From Pseudonocardia sp. DSM 110487 (lineage in GTDB: Bacteria; Actinomycetota; Actinomycetes; Mycobacteriales; Pseudonocardiaceae), in contig NZ_CP080521.1 of the NCBI RefSeq assembly GCF_019468565.1, positions 5,456,001 to 5,520,000 of the forward strand: 64,000 bases of DNA. The letters are read 5' to 3'. A program made the translations under genes and the position numbers. The first letter of the stretch is position 1, and each line of letters begins with the position of its first letter. This document shows, in pieces, positions 43,101 through 51,720 of this stretch. The notes beneath the pieces are model-generated. The model worked only from the letters and a program-made list of their open reading frames with translations. It ran no database searches and was not told the DNA's origin.

Positions 43101-43613
43101 GAGGGCAGCATCCGCTGGAACGACCTCGAGGTCGACGACCCCGAGCTCTTCCTGCGCCCCGGCCAAGTTGCCTACGTCGGGCAGGTGCCACGGGTGCTGT
43201 CGGGCTCCTTCTCCGACAACATCGCGCTCGACCACGACCGTCCGCTGCAGGGCGCGCTCGACGACGCCCGTCTGGAGGCCGACGTCGCGGACGCGGGCGG
43301 GCACGGCACCCTGATCGGCCACCGCGGCGTGCGGCTGTCCGGCGGGCAGGTGCAGCGCCTCGCGCTCGCAAGGGCGCTCGCCACCGAGGCCGAGCTGCTG
43401 GTGGCCGACGACGTCTCCTCCGCGCTCGACGCCCGCACCGAGGTGGAGCTGTGGGAGGCGCTGCGCCGCCGCGGCGTCACCGTGGTGGGCTGCAGCTCCA
43501 AGCGCTCGGCGCTCGCCCGCGCCGACCGCGTGGTCGTGCTGGAGGACGGCCGGGTTGCGGACACCGGCCCGTGGTCGCAGCTCGCGGACCGCTGGGGCCA
43601 CCTGGCCGGCTAG
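40149..43613 (+). CDS. Fused ABC exporter (TMD-NBD-TMD-NBD)
   Basis: 1154 residues, a complete exporter in one chain. First half: membrane domain about 25-320, Walker A GRTGAGKST (near 365), signature LSAGEEQ (near 469), Walker B VVLDEATARMD, H-loop IAHRLST. Second half: membrane domain about 610-900, Walker A GRVGSGKSS (near 965), signature LSGGQVQR (near 1063), Walker B LLVADDVSSALD (Asp where the catalytic Glu should be) and an H-loop region reading VVGCSSKRSA without His. So the second site is degenerate and the first, completed by the good LSGGQ of half two, is the active one. Gram-positive relatives export lipids, peptides or drugs. Substrate unknown. Confidence 0.93.
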   Translation: MDESARPYHVHGYRAQPLTWRRLAGPTTAVVGALVVIAAVAETLGAVVAGRVAEQPTVGLVGLLGALLVGATVLDTAGRTAFSGVLGRAEGHLRADLLHAALRQPLPVLEEQAVGEMLDRVDDDARQLGALLRRVGWQLSHAVLRSVLAWVVAGLTWWPAWFAFPVVALLATALVRPLTAVIADRKLVEEAAWSAHSAQLEEAVAGRDDVRSSLGQPHVVRQYAIRARDVLRRVAATCAASTRVGLRTGLVLHGMLAALAVAGAAIVSEGGLGVAELVTLWLLFTTFAGQLNSISMQMPEVQAGLGALQRIRGLLAAPQEPVGGLPVPDGPAAVELRGLTFGYPGGFALRSVHLTVPAGTTCALVGRTGAGKSTLAKLLSRAVEPPPGTVFLAEQDVTTTDLQDLRRAVGVVTQRTEILAATVEENITLFGDVPRTAVEAAVDALGIAEWVAALPDGLQTRLGGGGTTLSAGEEQLVAFARLLVRDVAVVVLDEATARMDPQTERRVTQAADRLLAGRTGIVIAHRLSTTRRCHAVAVLDRGRVVQHGDRARLAAEAGPFRDLLTAAGDAEPAVEPAARFAPAVRRPPKPAPPPVRARLAGTVLRTMFAHPRWGVLGGLAFLVASLVGAYGAITGWWWGRLVGALEQGMPPWDETAALAATLLLAPPALALAFRTYPQWWSAVTLRMRLAVLRGQTMQRRLARTPAGEVVARALDSDRLVLYVDRWVDVVNGTLVVLVTAVAAQSVLAGGVFGAVLLVSAAISALGAPLAGSSARVAGDARARFGAALVSVLDAARTVKLAAATTAVKEHLRRVDERRIAATVREQRVRMLLEGTPALLTQLGVVTAWAVHLAGGWDLATALLVSTAVAGSGWFGTVFGAAVTEAPVARRWLQAMSDLSGGTDIIRVPPGVDLPAGTAPAPPPAGRVPLEKLSLERVTAVHDDGTVGVQEVDLVIDAGSLVLLTGRVGSGKSSLLAGLAGLVDHEGSIRWNDLEVDDPELFLRPGQVAYVGQVPRVLSGSFSDNIALDHDRPLQGALDDARLEADVADAGGHGTLIGHRGVRLSGGQVQRLALARALATEAELLVADDVSSALDARTEVELWEALRRRGVTVVGCSSKRSALARADRVVVLEDGRVADTGPWSQLADRWGHLAG

Positions 43614-43763
43614 CGATCCTGCCTTTTCCGTGGCAGCCCCGACCCGCGCGTTTGCCGTACGTGTCAGTACGCGGCAGGGTGATGGTGTTCACCCCGGTGC
43701 GCATGGATCAGTTGGCCGTCGTGACACCATCGTGAGACTGTCGACCCACTCATCGGAGACCTG

Positions 43764-44681
43764 ATGATCGTCGTGCCCGACGAGGCGGATGCGGGGTCGT
43801 TAGGCCATTCCGCTGTCAATCCCACCCCTACGGGAGCGGCGACGGGCCCCACCGTGCTGCGTATCGGGTTGGGTGGGGCGCTGCGGCGCAGGCGTGAGGC
43901 GGCGGGTGTCACTCGGGAGCAGGCGGGTGAGGCGATCCGCGCCTCGCCCGCGAAGATCAGCCGGCTGGAGCTGGGTCGGGTCGGGTTCAAGGAGCGCGAC
44001 GTCGCGGATCTGCTCACCTGCTACGGGGTGCGCGACCCGGCGGAGCGCGCGCAGTTCCTCGAGCTTGCCCGCCAAGCCAACACGCCCGGCTGGTGGCACC
44101 GCTACTCCGACCTTCTGCCGAGCTGGTTCGAGACCTACCTCGGGCTCGAGCAAGCCGCGTCGGTAATCCGCAGCTACGAGCTCCAGTTCGTGCCCGGCCT
44201 GCTGCAGACCCGCGACTACGCCCGCGCGGTGACCATGCTCGGCCACAGCGACCCGGTGGAGATCGAACGACGCGTCGAGCTACGGGTGCAGCGCCAAGCG
44301 CTGCTCACCGGGCCCCACCCGCCAACGCTGTGGGCGGTGGTCGACGAGGCGGCGCTGCGCCGCCCGCTGCTCGGCCCCGAGCACAGCCGCGCCCAGATCG
44401 CTCACCTGATCGAGATGAACGAGCTGCCGCACATCTCGCTGCAAGTGGCGCCGTTTTCCTACGGTGGGCACGCTGCGGCCGGCGGGCCGTTCGCGATCTT
44501 GCGTTTCGCCGACCCCGATCTGCCCGACATCGTCTATCTCGAGCAGCTCATCAGCGCGCACTACCTGGACAAGCGCGCGGACGTGGAGCACTACGTCGCG
44601 GTGATGGAACGGCTGTGCGCGCAGGTGGAGCAGCCGGAGCGCACGGAGGAGATCCTCACCCGCATCCGCTCGGAGTTCTGA
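43764..44681 (+). CDS. Helix-turn-helix regulator with DUF5753 domain
   Basis: 305 residues from ATG 43764 (GGAGACCTG upstream). The Xre-type helix-turn-helix lies at about 35-95 (LGGALRRRREAAGVTREQAG; AIRASPAKISRLELGRVGFK). The C-terminal DUF5753 domain contains YELQFVPGLLQTRDYARAVT and LPHISLQVAPFSYGGHAAAG. These Streptomyces-type regulators (BldB/WhiJ neighbourhood) usually act with small partner proteins; no such small gene is adjacent. The upstream 150-bp gap contains short inverted repeats around GCCGTAC/GTACGCGGC (about 43652-43676). Confidence 0.92.
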   Translation: MIVVPDEADAGSLGHSAVNPTPTGAATGPTVLRIGLGGALRRRREAAGVTREQAGEAIRASPAKISRLELGRVGFKERDVADLLTCYGVRDPAERAQFLELARQANTPGWWHRYSDLLPSWFETYLGLEQAASVIRSYELQFVPGLLQTRDYARAVTMLGHSDPVEIERRVELRVQRQALLTGPHPPTLWAVVDEAALRRPLLGPEHSRAQIAHLIEMNELPHISLQVAPFSYGGHAAAGGPFAILRFADPDLPDIVYLEQLISAHYLDKRADVEHYVAVMERLCAQVEQPERTEEILTRIRSEF

Positions 44682-44910
44682 GCCACGCGACGCAAGTTCC
44701 GCGCCGCCATCGGAAGATCGGCGGTCACGGACGTGCGGCCAGAATCGTTCGGCCAGGTACAGCAGCGAATCGCGACCGATCGCGTACGCGGGCGGACGTG
44801 AATGTGACCCGCGGCACACCCGATAGTGTCGCGCCTGCGTGATGCGTGGGGTTCGCGCGATCAAGGCCGAGCCAGTCAATCCGGTGCGGACATGTGGGGG
44901 GATGCTGGGT

Positions 44911-46383
44911 ATGGGTGTTGACCCTCAGGCGGCGCCGGAGCGCCCGGAAGACCGTCCACCAGACATCCGACCGGGTGGCGCCGGGCGCAGAGGGGTCGAG
45001 CGCAGGGGTGTCGACCGCATCCCCGATGTTGAGCGCACCTCGACGCCCGCAACCTTTTTCGTGATCTTCGTTGGGACATCCGTCGGTCTTGGCGCGGTGG
45101 CCTTCGGATGGGTGGGGATCACGTTCGGGCTGGGTGTCTGGGCGACGATCTCCGCGATCGCTGCGGGTACCGCGGTAGGCCAGATCCTGTTGGTCCCGCT
45201 GATCCTCGCCGGTTCCCGAGCGGCGACGAACGACGCCACCGCGTCGGGGGCGACGTTCGGCGTTCGGGGGCGGGTCATCGGTAGCGGGATCGGGTTGGCG
45301 ACCTGCCTCGTCTCGGTTGCCCTGACCGTGTGGACCAGCGGCTCGGCGGGGCTTTCGGTCGCCAGCCGGCTGTTCGGGCTCGCGGACTCCCCAGCAGCTC
45401 AGGCAGGGGCTTTTGCGCTGGTCGCGGCGGTCTCGGTCGCGGTGGCGATCTGGGGGTACCGGTGGCTGGTGCGCTCCACCGCGACCCTTGCGCTCATCGG
45501 TGGCGCTCTGCTGGTTCTGATGCCGTTCGCCTTCGCCGGTTCAATCAAGTGGGACTACGTCGGCGGGCAATACCTGCTTGGCACATTCTGGGCGACCTGG
45601 CTTTCGGTGGCCGCGACGGTGGGGGTCGCGGGGGCCCTGGTCGTGTGCACCATCGTGGGCGACTGGACGCGCTACATCCGGCCGGATCGCCATCCCGCAC
45701 GAACGCTGGTGCCGATCGCGTCCGCGGGGATCTTTGTCGGGTTCGTGGTTCCCGCGACGGTCGGCGCTGTCGTGGCCACCGCGTTCACCGACCCGTTCGC
45801 CCCGTTCCCGGTCAGCCTGGCCGGTGAATCGCCGACGTGGTACGCGGTAGTTCTGCTCCCGCTCGCCCTGCTCGGCGGAGTGGGGCTCACCGCCTCCTCG
45901 CTGTACAGCGCAGGCCTGGACCTGGACGCACTCGTGGTCCGGCTCACCCGAGCGCAAGCCACCGTCATCATCGGCGTGGTCGCGGTCACCCTGGTGTACC
46001 TCGGATTGCTCGCACCGCGAGTTCAGGAGTCGATCTCCGCGGCGCTGCTGGTTCTCGCCGAGCTCAGCGCGCCGTGGGCGGTGATCTTCGGGCTCGGGTT
46101 CCTGCAGGCCCGCGGCCATTACCACGCCGACGACCTGCAGGTGTTCAACCGTCGCGAAACCGGCGGCCGCTACTGGTACACCGCCGGCTGGCATCTTCCG
46201 GCCGCACTGGCTTGGGCAGCCGGATCCATCGCCGGCCTGCTCACGGTCCAAACCCCGCTCTACACGGGCCCGCTCGCGGGCGTCGCGAACGGCATCGACA
46301 TCAGCCTCCTTGCCGCAGCGGCAGTCGCCGCCCTGATCTACCTCCCACTCACCACTCGTCGAGGTGCCCGGCCAGCACGATGA
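44911..46383 (+). CDS. NCS1-family purine/cytosine permease
   Basis: 490 residues from ATG 44911 (GGGGGG 9 bases upstream; ATG 44839 and 44902 are alternatives). About 12 hydrophobic segments. CTIVGDWTRYIRPDRHPART, SSLYSAGLDLDALVVRLTRA and NGIDISLLAAAAVAALIYLP are the usual NCS1 nucleobase-permease blocks. It should import a nucleobase, allantoin or related compound with cations. Codon use in this gene and its two neighbours looks slightly less GC-biased than the surroundings, by eye only. It lies 229 bases after the DUF5753 regulator. Confidence 0.85.
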   Translation: MGVDPQAAPERPEDRPPDIRPGGAGRRGVERRGVDRIPDVERTSTPATFFVIFVGTSVGLGAVAFGWVGITFGLGVWATISAIAAGTAVGQILLVPLILAGSRAATNDATASGATFGVRGRVIGSGIGLATCLVSVALTVWTSGSAGLSVASRLFGLADSPAAQAGAFALVAAVSVAVAIWGYRWLVRSTATLALIGGALLVLMPFAFAGSIKWDYVGGQYLLGTFWATWLSVAATVGVAGALVVCTIVGDWTRYIRPDRHPARTLVPIASAGIFVGFVVPATVGAVVATAFTDPFAPFPVSLAGESPTWYAVVLLPLALLGGVGLTASSLYSAGLDLDALVVRLTRAQATVIIGVVAVTLVYLGLLAPRVQESISAALLVLAELSAPWAVIFGLGFLQARGHYHADDLQVFNRRETGGRYWYTAGWHLPAALAWAAGSIAGLLTVQTPLYTGPLAGVANGIDISLLAAAAVAALIYLPLTTRRGARPAR

Positions 46384-46478
46384 ACCAGCGGGATTCATCG
46401 GCATGCCGGGGACTGTGGTCGCCTCGTACTACCGTGGGACGCGGCGGCAGTCACACATCGAGGACGAGCAGGACATCC

Positions 46479-47291
46479 ATGGCAAATGGCACCGACGATG
46501 ACGGCCAAGCGCTGCGCGGCATCGACGTCACGACGCCGCACTCGGCACGCATCTGGAACTACTGGCTGGGCGGCAAGGACAACTTCCAAGCCGACCGCGA
46601 CGCCGGGGACGAGTTCCTCACGATCTACCCTGGGCAGCGCGACAAGGCGCGCGCCTGCCGGTACTTCCTGCTCCGCACGATCCGGTATCTCGCAAACGAG
46701 CCCGGGGTGCGGCAGTTCCTCGATATCGGCACCGGCCTGCCCACAGCCAACAACACCCACGAGGTCGCCCAGCGGGAAGCCCCGGACTCACGGATCGTCT
46801 ACGTCGACAACGATCCACTCGTGCTGGCACATGCCCGCGTACTGCTGATCAGCTCGCCGGAAGGCGCCACCAACTACATCGACGCCGACCTGCACGACCC
46901 CGAAACGATCCTGGCCGAAGCCAGCAAGACCCTGGACTTCAGCCAGCCGATCGCGCTGATGTTGATCGGAGTCCTCGGCCACATCCAGCATTACGACGAA
47001 GCCCGCTCGATCGTCTCGCGCCTGCTGGAGGCGCTGCCGTCGGGCAGCCATCTCGTGCAATGCGATGGAGACGACACGAGCCCTGCCTACATTGCGGCGC
47101 TCGAATACTACCGCGACCGCAGCAGCGTCCCCTACAACGTCCGCAGCCAGGATCAGATCGCTGCATTCTACGAGGGACTAGATCTGGTCGAGCCCGGATT
47201 GGTGCCGATCCAGCAGTGGCGGCCGGAACCGAATCCCTTCGGAGAGCCACCCGACGTCGCTGAATTCGGCGGTGTCGGCCGCAAGAGATGA
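46479..47291 (+). CDS. SAM-dependent methyltransferase, DUF574/SAV2177 family
   Basis: 270 residues from ATG 46479 (CAGGA upstream). The N-terminus PHSARIWNYWLGGKDNFQAD and RYLANEPGVRQFLDIGTGLP, then SRIVYVDNDPLVLAHARVLL, are the diagnostic features of the actinobacterial DUF574 S-adenosylmethionine methyltransferase family. Substrates are unknown. It frequently occurs near DUF5753 regulators in actinomycetes, as here two genes downstream. Confidence 0.92.
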   Translation: MANGTDDDGQALRGIDVTTPHSARIWNYWLGGKDNFQADRDAGDEFLTIYPGQRDKARACRYFLLRTIRYLANEPGVRQFLDIGTGLPTANNTHEVAQREAPDSRIVYVDNDPLVLAHARVLLISSPEGATNYIDADLHDPETILAEASKTLDFSQPIALMLIGVLGHIQHYDEARSIVSRLLEALPSGSHLVQCDGDDTSPAYIAALEYYRDRSSVPYNVRSQDQIAAFYEGLDLVEPGLVPIQQWRPEPNPFGEPPDVAEFGGVGRKR

Positions 47292-47333
47292 CACCCTGAG
47301 GACCGGCGCTACTCGACCCAGCAAGCGGATCCG

Positions 47334-48173
47334 TCAGTCACCGGTCAAGCGGCGGTAGCCGGGCCCGAGGACGTTGTCCTGGATCAGGATCCCCGACGTG
47401 CCGTCCGCCTGCTGGATCGCCTTGTTGCCCCCGCCCGCGAAGGCGTTGTCCCTGATGACGAAGTCGTGGGCGTCGCGCAACGCGACCGTCTGGTTCGCGT
47501 AGCACTGGAAGTGGTTGGACTCGATCACCCAGTCCTCGGTGGACCCCGGCCCACCGCCACCGCCGTCCGTCGAGCCAGGGCCCTCGACCATCACGCACTG
47601 CCGGAAGTCGTCGTCGCGGCAGTCGTTGCCCGCGATCACCGCCCGGGCGCTTCCCCCGCCGGTCTCGGTGGACGCCCACGTCTGCATGCAGTCCAGGTGG
47701 GCGTCGTGCTTCGGCCCCACGAGGATGTTGAAGAACTGGTTGCGCAGGATCTTGGTGTCGTTGCCGAAGAAGCGGAGCCCGTCGATGTCGTCCCCGGCGT
47801 AGTACACCTGCGAGATCTTGTTGTCCTGGGCAACGTTGCCGGAGCCCTTCATCCAGATGCAGTTGCCGGCGCAGTTCGTGAAGTTGAAGTTCTGGATCAC
47901 GACGTTGTCGGCGTTCACGGTGATCCCGACCGAGGAGAAGCCGCGCCCGTCGAAGATCATGTTCGACGTCGTGACCTCGATCCTCGACGTCGCGTCGCCC
48001 GTCATGCACATCACGTTGCCCGCCGTGCAGTCCACGGCCATGACGGCCTGCGCAGGCAGAACCCGGTCCGACGCCACCCGGTTGCCGATCGCGATCGGCG
48101 GCAGCATCAACGTCACCGCAGCCAGTGCGAACAGCGGCCACCACCGCAGCCGCCGAACCCTCGGCACCACCAC
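47334..48173 (-). CDS. Secreted right-handed beta-helix protein
   Basis: About 279 residues from GTG 48173 (GGGGGG 6 bases upstream). N-terminal signal/anchor WWPLFALAAVTLMLPPIAIG, then a mature part rich in short Asn/Asp/Gly/Val turns typical of parallel beta-helix (pectate-lyase-like) proteins: VVIQNFNFTNCAGNCIWMKG, DNKISQVYYAGDDIDGLRFF, AFAGGGNKAIQQADGTSG. Paired cysteines (NCAGNC, DCRDDDFRQC) suggest disulfides outside the cell. Likely binds or cleaves a polysaccharide; no catalytic residues can be assigned. Its start is 11 bases after the stop of the acyltransferase gene, so they form an operon. Confidence 0.8.
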   Translation of the reverse strand: MVVPRVRRLRWWPLFALAAVTLMLPPIAIGNRVASDRVLPAQAVMAVDCTAGNVMCMTGDATSRIEVTTSNMIFDGRGFSSVGITVNADNVVIQNFNFTNCAGNCIWMKGSGNVAQDNKISQVYYAGDDIDGLRFFGNDTKILRNQFFNILVGPKHDAHLDCMQTWASTETGGGSARAVIAGNDCRDDDFRQCVMVEGPGSTDGGGGGPGSTEDWVIESNHFQCYANQTVALRDAHDFVIRDNAFAGGGNKAIQQADGTSGILIQDNVLGPGYRRLTGD

Positions 48174-48184
48174 CAGCGACCCCC

Positions 48185-50224
48185 CTACCAGCCAAGGCCC
48201 TCCTCGATCCGGCTCGCCAGCAAGTCTGACATCGAGGTGCTGTAAGTCGCTGTGAGGTGGTTGTCGTCCATGTAGACGAGCACGTTGCCGATGACCGGTG
48301 GGCAGCGTTCCGCGTCGCACACGGCGTCGGCGATGTCGACGAACGTGACGTTCGAGGGGACGTCGGGCAGGTCGGCCCACGGCGGCGTCGGCCGGTAGAC
48401 GTCCGCGCGGTTCACTCCGCAGCCGCCGATGTCCTCCGGGCGGGTCTGCACGCAGTCCGGCACGGAGTGGTCGAACCGCGGGTTGTCGCGCAGCGCGAGC
48501 ACCGGGATGCCCTCCGCGTCGAGCCTGCGCCACTGCTCGACGAACCCGGCGGGGGTCTGCTCCGTCTGCCCGACCCGCGCGTCGCGCGAAGCCAGCGTGA
48601 CGACGGCGTCGGGCCGCATCGCCATGATCTCGTCGGCGGCGGCCGCGTTCCAGGCGAGGCAGTCGGCCTCGTCCGGCACCACCTCCGATGCCGTCGAGAA
48701 CGGGCATGCGCCGCGCACGATGGTGAGGATCTGCCAGTTGTGCAGCTGTGCGATCGGTAGCAGCGCGCCGGTGAGCTGCTGCGCGTGCGAGTCGCCCACC
48801 ACCACGATGCGGCGGTCGGGCTGCAGGGGCTCCTGGGTGTCCTCGGCCACCGGCAACGGTTGGGCGCAGACATCCATCGGGAAGCCGGCCATCGGCGTGC
48901 AGTTCCACCGCTCGATGCGCACCCAGTCCTCGGTGACGGCCACCGCCGACGGCAGGAGCGGCGCGGGCGGGACCTCCTCGTCCGAGAGCAGCGCGCGGGC
49001 GCCGGGATGCTCGTCGTCGCCGAGCGCCGCCTCCGGGTCGACGCGCAGCGCGGTGGCGACCTGCCATGCGAGCGCGACGGCCAGCACGGTCGCGGTGCAC
49101 GCCGCCGTAATCCTGACCTGGTGCCGGGTGCCGCCACGCCGCCGGGCGAGCGGCTTCTCGACGCACTCGTAGGTGATCGCGGCGAGGACCGTGGCCGCGC
49201 CGATGATCAGCGCGCCGGCGCCGAGCCCCGCCGACTGCTCCCCCGACGCCTGCAGGTACAGCATGAGGAGCGGCCAGTGCCACAGGTACAGGCCGTAGCT
49301 GATGTCACCCAGGTAGCGGGCCGGCGCCGCGGTGAGGATGCGATCGGCGCCGAACCACGTTCCGGTCCGGCCGGCCAGCAGCACGAGGGCCGCGCACCCG
49401 GTGGGCCACAGCGCCGCGATGCCGGGGAATGCGTGCGCGACCGGGATCACCGCGCCGCACGCCACGAGCCCGGCCACGCCGGTCCAGCCGGCGGCCACGC
49501 GGGCCCGCCGGGTGAGGACGATCCGGTCCCCGTGCAGCGCCAGCAACCCGCCCAGCGCGAACTCCCACAGCCGGGTCAGCGTGTGGAAGTAGGCGAGCGG
49601 CTGGTTCGCGATCGTCAGCTCCACCGAGTGGACCAGCGACGTCGCGAACACCCCCAGCAGGGCCAGCGTCGCGGTGCGGTGCAGCTTGCCGGGCACGGTG
49701 CGGCAGGCGAGCGCGACCACGGCGAACAGCAGCGGCCAGAGCAGGAACACCTGGACCTGCACCGACAGCGACCAGAAGTGCTGGGCGACGCTCGCCACGT
49801 TGTTGCGGGCCGCGTAGTCGACCGAGTCTGCCGCGAGCTGCCAGTTCTCCAGGAACAGTGCCGCGGCGACGATCTCGCGCACGGTCTGGCTCCAGCGGCC
49901 CTCCGGGAGGACCAGCGCGGCCGCAACCGCGGTGACGACGAGCACCACCGCCGCGGCCGGCACGAGGCGCGCGAGGCTGCGCGACCAGCGGCGCCGCACG
50001 TCGAACTCGCCGCGCCCGGCCGCGCGCACCAGCTGCGCCGTGAGCAGGAACCCGGACACGACGAAGAACACGTCGACGCCGCCGGAGACCCGGCCCACCC
50101 ACACGTGGTAGACGACGACGAGGACGACCGCGAGCGCCCGCAGCCCCTGCAGCTCGGGCCGGTAGCCCGTCGCGACACCCGGCCCCGTGACCGGGTGCCC
50201 GGCCGGCTGCTCACGCGGCGTCAT
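48185..50224 (-). CDS. Acyltransferase-3 membrane protein with C-terminal SGNH domain (OafA-type)
   Basis: 679 residues. The acyltransferase-3 domain (about 20-390, ten or so helices) starts YRPELQGLRALAVVLVVVYH with the catalytic His, then VDVFFVVSGFLLTAQLVRA. The C-terminal extracytoplasmic SGNH domain has the nucleophile Ser in IVVVGDSHAQQL and the catalytic Asp/His in MDDNHLTATYS. Such two-domain enzymes O-acetylate surface polysaccharides, passing the acetyl group through the membrane. GGAGGA lies 5 bases before ATG 50224. Operon with the beta-helix protein gene, suggesting both act on one extracellular glycan. Confidence 0.92.
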   Translation of the reverse strand: MTPREQPAGHPVTGPGVATGYRPELQGLRALAVVLVVVYHVWVGRVSGGVDVFFVVSGFLLTAQLVRAAGRGEFDVRRRWSRSLARLVPAAAVVLVVTAVAAALVLPEGRWSQTVREIVAAALFLENWQLAADSVDYAARNNVASVAQHFWSLSVQVQVFLLWPLLFAVVALACRTVPGKLHRTATLALLGVFATSLVHSVELTIANQPLAYFHTLTRLWEFALGGLLALHGDRIVLTRRARVAAGWTGVAGLVACGAVIPVAHAFPGIAALWPTGCAALVLLAGRTGTWFGADRILTAAPARYLGDISYGLYLWHWPLLMLYLQASGEQSAGLGAGALIIGAATVLAAITYECVEKPLARRRGGTRHQVRITAACTATVLAVALAWQVATALRVDPEAALGDDEHPGARALLSDEEVPPAPLLPSAVAVTEDWVRIERWNCTPMAGFPMDVCAQPLPVAEDTQEPLQPDRRIVVVGDSHAQQLTGALLPIAQLHNWQILTIVRGACPFSTASEVVPDEADCLAWNAAAADEIMAMRPDAVVTLASRDARVGQTEQTPAGFVEQWRRLDAEGIPVLALRDNPRFDHSVPDCVQTRPEDIGGCGVNRADVYRPTPPWADLPDVPSNVTFVDIADAVCDAERCPPVIGNVLVYMDDNHLTATYSTSMSDLLASRIEEGLGW

Positions 50225-50376
50225 GCAGTCCTCCCTCTCCGCGATCGATCACCCAATCCTAGGAAGCCGCCCTTGGCGTCGATCGATCGCCCGCGATCGG
50301 ATCCTGATCGGATCTTGACCTCCGCCGCCGCGATTGGTTCTAGGCTGGCCACGGGGCGTGAGCGTTGGGGGGACGA

Positions 50377-51720
50377 GTGGGCCTTGACCTCGAGACCGCC
50401 ACCCGTCGACCGGCGAGCGGCACCACCACGAGCGGTCTGCGGCAGCGGTTCCGGGTGCTCACCACCGGCCCCAGCACCCCCGACCGGCTCCGGCGTCTCG
50501 GCGCCGTCCTCGTGCTGGGGTGCCTGCTCGCCGGCGTGTTCAGCCTGATCGAGGGCATCGCACGCACGGAGGCGGTCCGCGACGGCGGCACCCGCATCGC
50601 CGCCGTGCACGCCGACGCCGCGGAGCTGTACCGGTCGCTCGCCGACGCCGACGCGATGGCGACGAGCGGCTTCGTCTCGGGCGGGCAGGAGCCTGCCGAG
50701 ATCCGGGCCCGCTACGACCGCGACATCGCCGACACGACGGCCCGGTTGGTGCACGCCGCGGGCATGCTCCCCGCCGACGACCCGGCGGCCCCCGCGCTGG
50801 CCACCATCGCGGCGCAGCTGCCCGTCTACAGCGGGCTCGTGGAGTCCGCGCGCACCTACAACCGGCTCGGCTACCCGCTCGGGCAGTCCTACCTCGACAG
50901 CGCATCGCGGCTGATGGCCACCGAGATCCTCCCGGCCGCCGACGAGCTGCGCAGGCTCCAGGCCGACGCGCTCGCCGACGCGTACGGTCGCGCCGGGGGC
51001 GCGCCGATCGCGGTCCTGCTGATCGGCCTCGCCGCCGTCGCCGCCGTGATCGACGCCGCCGCGCGGGAGCGCAGGCGCACCCAGCGCGTCCTGTCGGTCG
51101 GCCTCACCGTCGCAGGCGCGGCCGTCGTGGTCGCGTTGCTGTGGTGGGTGATCGCCACGTCGGTGGCCGGCGGACGGCTCACCGACGCGGGCCGGCACAG
51201 CGGCATCGCCGACACCCTCGGCGAGGCACGAGCCGCCGTCCTGCAGGCGCGCAGCAACGAGAGCCTCGTGCTGGTGGCCCGCGGCGGGGGCGCCGCCGAC
51301 AGCGGCTTCACCGCCGCCATCGAGGGCGTGCTCGGCACGATGACCGACCGCGGGCTGCTCGCCGCCGCCACGGACGCAGCCGACCCCGGCACGGACGAGC
51401 GGATCGCCGCGGTCCGCACCGCCGCCGAGGAGTGGATGACCGCCCACCGCAGGCTGCGCGAGCTCGACGACGGCGGCCTCTACCGCGACGCCGTGGCGTC
51501 GGCCACCGGGGCGAACCCCGACGGCTCCGGCCCCGCGTTCGACCGGCTCGGCGCGGTGCTCGGCGACACGATCGACGCCGAGCGGGCCGCGTTCCGGGCC
51601 GATGCCGACGCCGCGGCGGCCGCCCTCGCCGGCATCGCCGCCGGCCCTGCCGTGCTGGCGCTGGTGGCCGCAGCCGCGGCGGCCGTGGGTATCTGGCGAC
51701 GGGTGGAGGAGTACCGGTGA
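50377..51720 (+). CDS. glnX: GlnX-like four-helix membrane sensor protein
   Basis: 447 residues from GTG 50377 (GGGGGGA just upstream). Topology: one membrane segment (LGAVLVLGCLLAGVFSLIEG), a helical extracytoplasmic domain of about 145 residues, two segments (IAVLLIGLAAVAAVIDAA; VGLTVAGAAVVVALLWWVIA), a second extracytoplasmic helical domain, and a last segment (GPAVLALVAAAAAAVGIW). This matches mycobacterial GlnX, which transmits binding of glutamate or aspartate to GlnH across the membrane to the kinase PknG. The next gene overlaps by 4 bp and encodes the GlnH-like protein; pknG lies 6 kb away. The assignment rests on topology and context. Confidence 0.8.
   Translation: MGLDLETATRRPASGTTTSGLRQRFRVLTTGPSTPDRLRRLGAVLVLGCLLAGVFSLIEGIARTEAVRDGGTRIAAVHADAAELYRSLADADAMATSGFVSGGQEPAEIRARYDRDIADTTARLVHAAGMLPADDPAAPALATIAAQLPVYSGLVESARTYNRLGYPLGQSYLDSASRLMATEILPAADELRRLQADALADAYGRAGGAPIAVLLIGLAAVAAVIDAAARERRRTQRVLSVGLTVAGAAVVVALLWWVIATSVAGGRLTDAGRHSGIADTLGEARAAVLQARSNESLVLVARGGGAADSGFTAAIEGVLGTMTDRGLLAAATDAADPGTDERIAAVRTAAEEWMTAHRRLRELDDGGLYRDAVASATGANPDGSGPAFDRLGAVLGDTIDAERAAFRADADAAAAALAGIAAGPAVLALVAAAAAAVGIWRRVEEYR

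Noticed and set aside
50300..50347. glnX promoter with TTGACC and TAGGCT
   Set aside because: Both elements are visible, but their spacing of about 20 bases is too long for a confident call.
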